A stretch of DNA of 64,000 bases from Nymphaea colorata. Its lineage: Eukaryota > Streptophyta > Magnoliopsida > Nymphaeales > Nymphaeaceae. How positions within the stretch are numbered: position 1 is the stretch's first letter; each line of letters starts with the position of its first letter. Below the pieces are notes generated by a model, which was not told the DNA's origin, ran no database searches, and worked only from the letters and a program-made list of their open reading frames with translations. The translations under genes and the position numbers were made by a program. Positions 25,840 to 35,396 of this stretch are shown one piece after another. Location: NCBI RefSeq assembly GCF_008831285.2, contig NC_045146.1, positions 3,190,001-3,254,000 of the forward strand, in the 5' to 3' direction.

Positions 25840-26639
25840 ATATGTTCAGTTCATCACATCAGCATCTACCTGCCTTCTACATCTTGTGCTTTCACATTTG
25901 CTAAATACTTTTGTAGATCAGGTGTAGTGAAAATTTAATCAAAAAATAGATCAAAAGAATGCGTTGTTCTTGTTACCAAAAACAGTCTTGGGGCAGTTTG
26001 GGAATAGTAACTATTACTGTTTTATGAATGAATCTGTTCTAAAAATAGCACAAATTCATGCAATACTTTCAAAAAATATCTAATAAATCTAACTTTTATT
26101 TTTTGTTAAATGCATGGGACAGTAATTACTGTTCTGAAACGGCGCCTTTGGGTACTAATGTGAATTGGTCAACCCCCATTGTTCATATGACAGACAAGGC
26201 TTATCCCCCACATCACTAGACCCTTTTGATTCTATTTTGCTAAGTATAAAATACAACTTTTTTAAGAGGTAATTCTTAAGGTATATGGAAATTATTGAAA
26301 ATTCTGTGTTTAATTTACTTTCAAAGTTCTTTCCCTATATATAAAAAAAGGGTAGCTAATAAGCTCATTTATGCACCATAAAAGAGTATAAGATACAAAC
26401 TAAATTTACTTGGTTAACTGTATATGAAGATGCCATTAAGTATCTGAAACTCGAGTTTTATGAATTTTGAGCACTTGTCCCTAAGTAAGTTCACGATTCG
26501 ATCTATTGCAAATCGATTCATTTTTTTCCGAAAAGGCAAATTGTTTTGGGGAAATCCCTGCCGGCGAATTAATACAAACTGAAGATACATCTACAGATGT
26601 CCACACATGCCAACCAATTTTGCAGTTTATTTTTCCCAC
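25840..26639. other. Intergenic, no gene seen
   Basis: AT-rich DNA without supported features. Confidence 0.5.
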
Positions 26640-26760
26640 ATACAGTTAGAGCAGGGGCAAAGCAACATGTGGGCATATGTGGGCGGTTGCCCATACGGTC
26701 CCACGCATTTATTTATTTTCACATAGGTGGTCTTCAAGAATTTGTTTATTTGTACATGTA
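26640..26760. repeat. GTTGCCCA-type dispersed repeat fragment
   Basis: Begins CAGGGGCAAAGC and carries ACATGTGGGC, GCGGTTGCCCATACGGTCC. It shares these words with 200-240 and 635-660. The CAGGGGC start hints at a hAT-like end, but the second end was not found. Confidence 0.4.
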
Positions 26761-26854
26761 TGCGCCTTAATTATTTGCTTAATGCTCCTTATTCTTTTTA
26801 TTGTGTCTAATATTTTCTTGAATGAGTGTGCCTTGGCAAAAGATGTTTAGCTAA

Positions 26855-27142
26855 GCCTGGGCTGGGCCGCCGGCGGATACCCGGTACCCGGCCCAACTCA
26901 GGCTCGAGCCCGGGCTCAAAAAAAAGGGTATTGGGCCGGCTCGATATTTTTTAATATTTATTTTATTATTTTTTATATATAATTATAATATTTTATTATG
27001 ATTAATTATATTTATATATTATTTTATATTAAAAATATATTTTTTAATTTAACTAAGCAGGGCTCGGGCTCAGGTTTTAATTGTCGAGCCGAGCCTGGGC
27101 CCTGGTTTCGGGTTTCGAGCCTGGCCGGCCCAATGCCCAGGC
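26855..27142. mobile_element. MITE-like element with GC-rich arms and AT-rich core
   Basis: The left end is GCCTGGGCTGGGCCG and the right end, inverted, is GCCTGGGCATTGGGCCGG. They form an imperfect terminal inverted repeat around a core that is almost only A and T. The arms contain GGTACCCGG-type words shared with 25655-25835 and the 40-kb tandem array. No target duplication was recognised. Confidence 0.45.
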
Positions 27143-27194
27143 CGTCTCGATTTAACTTCACCAGTTAATTACTTCTTGTAGGAGATTTTCCAAA

Positions 27195-27640
27195 AGTCCT
27201 CTCGATTCTTTTAAGTAAGATTCGAATCCGATGTATATTTTATCATACTTGCTGTTTTACATGTCTATATGTTCGGTTTTGAATTCAGGTTCGGTTTCAG
27301 ACAAAGAAAATCTCATACTTTATGTGAATCCGAAGTAGGAATTCACAATCTGAATCCGATCCAAATCTGACTTTTAGGTTACCATGTGGATCTGAATCCA
27401 AACTTTCAACCAAATGCAAACCAGATTATAAACGTTGAGCATAGACTATTTATTGAAAATTATACCTGATCTGATTATAAATGTGGTTAAGTATGGATCC
27501 AAATATGATTGGATGTCATTTCTCATATCAAAATCTGATTCAATTGCTTAATTTGATATCAAATTCTTTTCCTCTGTTTTTTTTTTTATGTGGCCTGGTC
27601 AGATATCGGATCTAAGTCGGACCCATTGACATCCCTACTC
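27195..27640. repeat. ATCCGAAT-rich dispersed repeat, copy 3
   Basis: Words such as GAATCCGATCCAAATCTG and GGATCTGAATCC, ending CCCATTGACATCCCTA (inverted: TAGGGATGTCAATGGG). This gives one clear terminus for the family, which again starts TAGGG-TG. Confidence 0.55.
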
Positions 27641-27649
27641 TCAATTTAG

Positions 27650-28094
27650 AGCACGCCATTCTGCACGCGTATCCCTCATGAGATATTTCATTCATTTTGC
27701 TTCCTCCAAATTGTCCATATACAATAAGCTTAAAGGGCCACCAGCCACGATGGTATTGTGTACTTTCATAAATTTAATTTAATTTTCTTTGTACATGGAA
27801 TTACAACGAGTGCAGTTCTAACTTATCCACAACGGGGTAGGTGCAATGGATGGGAGAGGACTGATAGGTGGATAGCCCATGTTTCAATTTCCCGTGGCAT
27901 CAATTCCCTCATGCAAAAGGGGCATATCGATATGTAAGTTGAAGCATAAAAGGACTGTTACTTTGGAACACCGAAATCAAGGCAAACCGACATCAGTTCG
28001 CTAAGATGCCACAATAGACAGGGGAGCACCAAGACGTAAACCACATGACTAGTTTTGATGGCACCAAGTTGCACCAATAGTTGCAGGCCAGCAT
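27650..28094. other. Intergenic, no gene seen
   Basis: No gene, RNA or clear repeat could be supported. Confidence 0.45.
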
Positions 28095-28690
28095 GTTCTA
28101 AAAATGTCAATATATTTGATTTGGATCACATATTCGATCGAACCATTCCAAAAAAATCAGATATGACAAAAAAAAAGTTAAGAAATTGGATAGGATTTGG
28201 ATTCAGATACATAGATATCTGATCGGATTCAGATCAAACTTGGTTTCAAATAAATAGCATATATTCAATTTCGGATTTGGATTTAGATACAAACATAAAA
28301 ATCATATGTGGATCAAATTGTGAAATTAGATTTTGCAGATTTGGAATCAGATATGATTTTTCTTTATTTATATTCAAATCCGAATATGTGAATATTCATA
28401 AAAAATGCATATGGTGTGCATGCAAAAGTGGCCATAGGATTAAATCAGAATCACGTAAAAATCTTGCTCTTCAGTTACTTCTCATGGTATCAAACCCTTT
28501 ATAAATTACAATTTAGAGCTGAACCTTGGCACCAATTTGAAATCAATCATCTTCAATCCAATCTTATCAAAATTGGTTTACGAATCGAATCTGAATGCTA
28601 AATGATTCATCAAATCAGCGAATCAAATCAGAATCATAATCATTTGTGAATTGGATTATTTGAAAAAATGTGATTTAAACTTAAAAATCA
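28095..28690. repeat. ATCCGAAT-rich dispersed repeat, copy 4, plus a GAATC-rich neighbour
   Basis: 28095-28430 repeats GGATTTGGATTCAG and ATCTGATCGGATTCAGATC in the opposite sense to copy 3. 28510-28690 is a separate patch of GAATCAAATCAGAATC-like words. No coding capacity. Confidence 0.45.
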
Positions 28691-28959
28691 AATAAAAAAT
28701 TAACAATATAAAATTATAAAATGACCCGATAGCGTTCTACCAAATTGACATGGCAATTAGATGAAAAGAAAGAGCATCTATCTAATTGAATGACAACACT
28801 CTTTTCTAACTTTGGCATTTACCTACCAGTTAACGCCTAACAAAAGAATTTAAAGCTTATTATATAATTACTTTCTAAAAAAGGAAAGATTTGATGAGTC
28901 ACTTTCGATATGGTAAAGCTGTACCGTTGATTTTTATTGAAAACATCTTAGAACATCAA

Positions 28960-29045
28960 TGACGGACAGACAAAAGGGTTGTGATAGACAGGACGTCCTG
29001 TCAGTTCTATCGAAAAGAACAGTTATCAAATGACCTCTTAGTCAC
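28960..29045. repeat. Dispersed repeat end (ACAGGACGTCCTGTC type)
   Basis: Carries the palindrome GACAGGACGTCCTGTC and ends TCAAATGACCTCTTAG. A relative at 33655-33725 has ACAAGACGTCTTGTCTG and CAAATGACCTCTAAG. This suggests the end of a dispersed element; the other end was not found. Confidence 0.4.
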
Positions 29046-29079
29046 ATTGAAGAATCTGACAATTGCATGGAGCATAGCT

Positions 29080-29440
29080 ATAAATAACGTTTCGGAGTTT
29101 GAAATGACAAGGTTTTTCTTAGGTATAATACGACGAGCTTAAAAAATGAAAAAAAAGAAAAAAATATAGTAAATTTTTAAAAAGTTAAAAAACTATAAAA
29201 TGAGGAAAAAATAAAATAAGTGAAAAACTAATATCCCAAGCATCAAAAGATAAGTAAATTTGCAACAAATAAAAATGGAAAATGGAAAAAACAACTGTTT
29301 GACATTAAAAGAATGAAAAAAGTGAAAAAATCGTAAAAAGGGCCTTAAAAATGAGTTTTTTTTTTCAAAAAATGTTTTTTTTAGTTTTAAATGGCAATTT
29401 AATTTATCTCATTTAAAAAAAATGAGTTTTTTGTGATCTG
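29080..29440. mobile_element. AT-rich MITE, family B, inverted copy
   Basis: Starts GCATAGCTATAAATAACG, like the inverted right end of 4657-4956, and ends near CTGGCATAG. The interior is A-run rich, the complement of the first copy. Some internal sequence is added or diverged, making it about 360 bp. Confidence 0.55.
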
Positions 29441-29474
29441 GCATAGAGGAGGGTTGGTTATATCCTTGTTCGGC

Positions 29475-31330
29475 CAGGGCCTATGCATGCCCTACCTTGG
29501 CTTCGCCCATGGTTGGTTGTATCCTTGTTCAAGGAAGTTTTTTGCTTGGTTGTTGGGCTCCAACCTTCTGTAGTGGCGTTTGCTTCTTCCATTGTTAGTG
29601 TGCAAATCCAAATAGTGAGAGTTCTAACTCATGAGAAAACTTCCTCCATACATTTGGAAACCAAAAGAAAACATCCCCTGAATGCATAATTGGCTTCAAA
29701 CCTGCATGTGATGAACTAGCGACGCTTGGGAAACCAATAGTGAAAGAAGATGATCATGAAATCATTCTTGGCTTGTGAATGGTCTTGGTTATAGATATGA
29801 AGCCTTTATGACATCGATATTGAAGCTGCCAATTGTGGCATATTTAGATGCAATGTCCTTGCTGCACATACACATGAAAGATTTAAACTTAGGCGACCTT
29901 AAACATAGTCACAAATATAATTTTCAAGTTTTAAACAATCAGGTTTTTTTCAGATATAATATGACAAATTTAGAAAAGATATGGTAACTTTTTTAAAAAT
30001 TTAAAAGATCTTAAAAATTAGGGGAAATAAAATGAATGATAAATTAATAAGACAACATAAAAGAAAGTAGATAAGCATCAGATAAAAATTAGAAAATTTG
30101 AACAAGCAGTTCGTCATTAAAAAAAAGTGTGAAAAAATGGCATTTTTTGTCTGTTTTTTGGCAGACTTATTTTTTGTGATTTTAATGTGCTTTTGTCAAA
30201 TTACACTTTCTTGTTACTATGCTCTAAATCTAGCAAAAAATGTGGCCTTTGTTAATTAACAAATCTCTGAATCTTACTACAAAGAAAAGAACTACTATAA
30301 TGGCGATAAACAAAACCATGGCAATAACAGCAACAATCACGTCAACTCCTGCCGATGAGATTTTTCTCTAGTTTCTCAAGCCAAAACCAATCAATTTGAC
30401 AACCAATCAATTTGAAGATGGTAGAACCCCCGACCAAAAGCAGTGCCTGGACACTGGTGCCACCATGCATGTCATTGATGATCATCCAGGTAAACCCAAG
30501 CATCTTGTTAAACATAATGGAATTGACAGGATACTGGAGGGTAATGGGGAACAATTGTCTATGACTCATATAGGAACCACTGAATCACCATATGCAAAAG
30601 TACTATTTGGCCTTGATAACATCTTATGGTTCCTCAAATCAAGAAAAACTTATTGTCTGTAAGCCAATTCATTAGTTCCATGCCATATATATATATATAT
30701 ATATATATCTTATCTTTGAAGGCTAAAACTAGATTCATCTTCTTCTCAAAGATTTTGTAATCATGCTTTGTTTAGTTCACTCGTGCGGTTCCCTTGGTTC
30801 TAGCCTCCAAAAGCTAAAGCTGAGTTTTTGCCAAATTCTTAGAGTATCATAAGATGTTTAGAGCTCAATTTGCAGCAATTCTAAAGTGTTTTCAGTCAGA
30901 GGGAGGGAAATAGTTTTACAATGAAGCTCTCGCATCTTAACTCAAAGAATATGGCTTTCAATATTATAAATCCTACCCAAGAATGCCTCAGCAAAACAGC
31001 CTTGTAGAAAGAAAGCACTAGGCACTCGATCTTAATTACAAAGCATTTCCAAAGCCAGATAATTCACAATATACAGTAGAAGACTTTTCCATGGCGGCCA
31101 CTTAGCTCATAAATTGGCTTATATCTCCAAACATAAGCATGCAACATCCACACTAACGTCATTTCATAAGGGGCCTGATTAGTCTTGTTTTTGGTCATTC
31201 GAATGGTGTTGTTGTTCCTAACTCGAGAGTTACAATCAACATAAATTCCTAAAATCACCAACACAAATTTCAACCAAAGTCTCCACGTTATGTCTTCATG
31301 TGCCATTAGTGACCATAAAATAACGTTTTA
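29475..31330 (+). pseudogene. Eroded Ty1/copia gag-pol remnant
   Basis: Scattered frames on the plus strand follow the copia order. Gag residues CDELATLGKP and NGLGYRYEAFMTSIL lie at about 29705-29890. The aspartic protease/GAG-pre-integrase part is LDTGATMHVIDD and GIDRILEGNG, about 30445-30545 (Asp-Thr-Gly active site). Integrase core pieces are FQSEGG, FYNEAL and MPQQNSLVERKH, about 30890-31020. Frames shift repeatedly and stops are frequent. An AT-rich family B-like element sits between gag and protease, and a (TA)n at 30687-30709 separates protease from integrase. A TTGAGGGGAGT word at about 31658 may be the old polypurine tract. It is dead, older than the copia at 35-40 kb and in the opposite orientation. 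Confidence 0.7.
29895..30235. mobile_element. Degraded family B MITE inside the copia remnant
   Basis: A-rich sequence with the order of words seen at 29100-29400 (CAGGTTTTTTTCAGATATAAT, AATTTAAAAGATC, GAAAAAATGGCATTTTTT). It interrupts the gag-to-protease region of the copia remnant, so it arrived after that element. Confidence 0.45.
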
Positions 31331-31720
31331 GATGTCTTTATTATTTAATTGATTTAATTTGTGCACATTTTTTTCCGCATTGTATTTGATGAGAACTTTT
31401 TTTTTTTCAAAAACTAGAAACATCTCATCCAATGCCTCTATGGCGACTCAGTTATAACCGCACCTGGTAATACCTCTTCTTCTCCGGCAACTTCTACCAC
31501 AATCCTTGATGATACTTGAACATCGCTAGAGTGCACTCTAAACATGAAGAACCTCTCTCCCATATCTATTCCTCTTGAGAACCTATATATTATCATATCA
31601 TATCAGTTTAATTTTCATGGGTGCTACTTTTCTGGAGTTGGCAGGTGCTATCCTTAAGTTGAGGGGAGTAACCATAAGTTCACTCAAGTCTTGAAGAATT
31701 AATTGTTTTTTATTACTCTC

Positions 31721-31722
31721 TA

Positions 31723-31797
<75 letters not shown>
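31721..31797. repeat. (CT)n(TA)n compound microsatellite
   Basis: About 40 bp of CT with one T insertion, followed by about 34 bp of TA. It forms the exact left boundary of the gypsy fragment. Confidence 0.95.
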
Positions 31798-31799
<2 letters not shown>

Positions 31800-32977
31800 A
31801 AGGTCTAAACTGCTGTAATCCTCCCGTATCAAGAGTTGATGGTATCCTGTCCTAAGATCGATCTTGGAGAAAACATTTGCATTCTTAAGCTGATCAAACA
31901 AGTCTTCAATTCTTGGAACTAGATACTTATTCTTGATGGTGACTTGATTCAACATGCGGTAATCTATACACAAGCGCATTGTCCCATCTTTCTTCTTAAC
32001 AAACAACACTGGTGCTCCCCACAGTGACACACTAGGTCGGATGAAGCCCTTGTCTAAGAGCTCCTGCAGTTGCTTCTTCAACTCTTCTAACTCTGCTGGT
32101 GCCATACGGTAGGGTGCCTTAGAAATAAGAGCTGTCCCTGGCAACAACTCTATCTTGAATTCCACTTCTCGCGTTGGAGACAAACTTGACAGTTCCTCAG
32201 GGAACACATCAGAGTACTCACTCACAACTGCAACATCTTGCAACCTCACCGGTTCAGCCTCGTTGATCAACACGTTGACCAAGAAAGCAACGCTTCCATT
32301 TCCTATCAACCGTCTAGCCTTCAATGCATACACCATTATCTTATCAGTTCGACTGGCCTTATGAGCATGGAACTCCACCGGTTGCATCTCATCAGTCAAC
32401 AACTGTATCTGCTTCTTCCTGCAATCTATATTGGCATAATGCGCATATAACCAATCCATACCCAAAATCACATCAAACTCACTGAGACTTATGATCACCA
32501 ACTGTGCAGGCAAGTGATGTTGATGGATCTCCACGTCCACATCAGGTAGATACTCATGACACAACTCTTGAACATGCATAGGACTAACAACTTTTAAACA
32601 TACGGCATCTTTCTAGTCGACACTTCTAGAGAAGTAGCAAATCGGCTAGAAATAAACGAATGGGTTGCCCCTGCATCAAATAACACTCTAGCAATATGAG
32701 AACCAATAAGTAAAGTACCTTCAACGAGGTTGTGTGCCTGAAGCTCCTCCACGGTAGTAGCATAGACACGTCCAGTCGCCTGTCGTGCGCTAGAAGGACC
32801 GGCCTCAGGCTTCTTCAACTCTTTTTCTTTCTTTAAGGGACAATCTTTGATGAAGTGTCACATTCCCCCGCAGTGTAAACAAGCCCCAGTCACTCGATAA
32901 CATGGCTTCCCAGGGTGTACACGAGAACAAGTGGGGCACTTTGGTGAGGTCGGAGAGGCCACTGACCCCTGAGTGGT

Positions 32978-32979
<2 letters not shown>
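31798..32979 (-). pseudogene. Ty3/gypsy gag-protease-RT fragment
   Basis: Minus-strand pieces appear in gypsy order. First is a CCHC zinc knuckle (ACLHCGGM, an in-frame TGA, then HFIKDCP) near 32840-32885. Next is the protease with VLFDAGATHSFIS near 32640-32700; Ala replaces the usual Ser of the DSG site. The protease-RT linker contains VILGMDWL and the Y(S)DVFPEEL motif. The start of reverse transcriptase follows ([31 protein letters not shown]), and homology stops soon after LIRED, before the catalytic YxDD box. RNase H, integrase and LTRs are absent. Both ends run straight into (CT)n(TA)n repeats. It is a dead, truncated copy, unrelated in detail to the gypsy element at 49-62 kb. Confidence 0.82.

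Positions 32980-33053
<74 letters not shown>
32980..33053. repeat. (CT)n(TA)n compound microsatellite
   Basis: About 25 bp of CT then about 50 bp of TA, in the same order and orientation as the array at 31721. It forms the other boundary of the gypsy fragment. Confidence 0.95.
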
Positions 33054-33054
<1 letters not shown>

Positions 33055-34390
33055 CTTTGATGTTGAAATGAATTGCTTTGTCATTGTATTTATTGTGTTG
33101 ACGCAAAGAAAAACGTGTTGTTGATACATAACTATCACCAATTGAGATAGGATTTGTCGATGCTAAAGTCGCAATGTCACTCCCTCCCACTATTGTGTTT
33201 AATGAAGCTACAACATGAAAAAAAGTGTTGCTGATACTATCATTGACATGATAAGCTTGGTAACAGCTTATGAAGCTTTGATGTGTAGAAAAAAAATGTT
33301 TGCAATATAACCAACACGAGAAAAAATGTTGCTAATGTCACTGACGCGATATGTTGTGGCATGGTATCATGTGAATATGTATGGTCTATGATATCATTAA
33401 CAAATAATGGATAAAATGTGCAACACAGGAAAAAAGAAAGGACTTGTTCACAAACAGTAGACAAGACAGATAGAATAGATGTCACAAGACACAAACACTA
33501 GATGGAACATATAGAACAAACAAAGCATGAAACAAACATCGACAGTACACACAACTATGTCTCATGCGAAACAAACACTAGATAGAACAAACACAGTGTT
33601 CTGTCCATGAATTCACCAAACAATGGATAAAGAAATGTCCTATCCAAGTAGACAGAACAGAGGTGTGGTGGACAAGACGTCTTGTCTGTCTTGTTCTATG
33701 GAATAGTAAGCAAATGACCTCTAAGCTAACGTTTGAATATCTGATATTAAATATGATCCAAGTATGAGAATGTTGGGTATTATCAAGTACATTTCAAGTA
33801 ACACAAAACTTCCACCTTCCATATACCACACATTTTTTGATGACTTGGTACTTTTGTTTCAAGCATTTTAGTTCCATGTTTGTTTGTGAATGAAGCTAAG
33901 ATTCTACTTGTTTATTACAACCTTTGAGATTGTATGCATGTACCTAATAGGTGAAATGCAATGGACAAAAGATTTTGCATTGCTTTAAAGTTTTACTTGT
34001 TTAGGTGGAACTTTCGGTACCAAGTTTCTAGAACTGCCCACAAACTCCCGACACAATTATGCCATGTTTGTTCGTTGCTGAAACTTTTCATGAAATTTGA
34101 CTTAAAGTTCCACCTATTACAGTGGAATACCAAGTTTCCAAATATTGCCTACAATCAAAGTGGATTACTGATTTCAAATCTGAAAATTAAAAGTCTGGCC
34201 TTGGTTTTTAAAAGGCGGATTGCCATTTTATTGAGCAATGGTCCCTCAAGCAGGTTACTTTGGTAGAAATATCAACGATCACTAGATCTTACAAACATTT
34301 GATCTGCCTTTGTAGTTTCCAAAAGATCACATCTATTGATTGTATGGTTGCAAATTCTACCTCAGGTCATGGATAGATCGGTTCATAATC
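33054..34390. other. Intergenic with degenerate repeats
   Basis: 33200-33360 holds two or three degenerate copies of a roughly 40-bp word (AAAAAGTGTTGCTGATACT, AAAAAATGTTGCTAATGTC). 33655-33725 is the ACAAGACGTCTTGTC repeat end. 33780-34130 shares AAAGTTCCACCTATT with 24080. No gene is supported. Confidence 0.45.
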
Positions 34391-34980
34391 CTTCACCTTC
34401 TTAGCAAATGGCATGGTAGAAGGCTCTGTTGGGTAATGTTCCACCTCACAGGTTCATATCTCTTTGCAGCCACCTAATCCAATGCCTTTTCTGAACTCTC
34501 TTGTGAGGTCAAGGTCCCCTTCCTAAGATGTGATTGTCTGCCTTGTTTATACTTCAGGATAAAGTTTAAACACAACGCAATTTGAAATGTTGGGGTTTAT
34601 ATTTGGCTAGCTGGTGTGTCCTATGTGGTAAGGAGGAAGAAAACTCATGTCATCTATTTTAGGGCTATGAGAAAGTTCAGAAATTGTATCACACATCATG
34701 GCATCATCCTTCTTGTGGTACCATATCCTTCATTTGCATATGATCTTCGGTTTGGTGTTATACATGGTGGATTTGGATTATGAGGAATAATGTATTCTTT
34801 TGAGAAGTTTATGATTTTCAGGCCTTGCTCTTTAGTCTCCAAATTAAGGTCATTGTGATTATCAAAGTATTTGAGTCCTGAACTTTTGGTTGAATTCAAA
34901 CGACAATTGTCTCTCTAAGTTGTTTTGTTTGTACATCCATTACTCTTTGGATGTGTCCCATTTAATAAAATTCTTTTTAG
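34391..34980 (+). pseudogene. 3' end of an L1-type LINE
   Basis: Plus-strand frames, broken by shifts, encode the C-terminal zinc-binding region of plant L1 reverse transcriptases (zf-RVT): WCVLCGKEEENSCHLFL (about 34610-34665), then WWIWIMRNNVFFE (about 34760-34800). The 3' tail reads TTTGTACATCCATT and CTTTGGATG before AATAAAATTC at about 34966, typical of L1 tails. It ends in a (CT)n(CA)n repeat. The RT core and endonuclease are missing (5' truncation, usual for LINEs). Confidence 0.7.
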
Positions 34981-35042
34981 CTCTCTCTCTCTCTCTCTCT
35001 CTCTCTTTCACACATACACACACACACAACACACACAAACAC
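34981..35042. repeat. (CT)n(CA)n compound microsatellite after the LINE tail
   Basis: About 27 bp of CT, then interrupted CA repeats to about 35042. Its position directly after the AATAAA-bearing LINE end suggests it grew from or beside the LINE tail. Confidence 0.9.
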
Positions 35043-35080
35043 ATAGAAAAGGGTCCCTACTTCAACTCACAATAGTCCTT

Positions 35081-35378
35081 TGTGAATTAACATGGAGGAG
35101 AGAGAGAAAGAGGAGAGGAAACAACCTGATAGATATTTCATTGATTTTCATGCAAGAAATATACAATGAATAACTACATTATCGCTACAAAATTTAGTAA
35201 ACATAAATCTAAAAAAAAAAAAGGTTTTACAAAAATACAAGATGTGGCACAGCTATGAAACTGAATTCTTGCCTATCTTTATCCATACACAATAATGACA
35301 ATAACGTCAGCCAATCCATGAGAATCCATGCTGATTTTCCATGAGATTAAAATGAAATCAATATTTTTGTGAATGCCA
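35081..35378 (-). repeat. Copia 3' LTR
   Basis: 298 bp, bounded on the minus strand by TGGCATTC and ATTCACA, the canonical TG...CA. The purine-rich tract GAGAGGGAGGGGCAAGGA immediately precedes it (plus-strand 35379-35396). The left two thirds aligns to the copy at 39579. Confidence 0.75.
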
Positions 35379-35396
35379 TCCTTGCCCCTCCCTCTC
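35379..35396 (-). other. Copia polypurine tract
   Basis: The minus strand reads GAGAGGGAGGGGCAAGGA directly before the 3' LTR. It would prime plus-strand DNA synthesis. It overlaps the last pol stop codon (TGA, 35397-35395). Confidence 0.7.
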
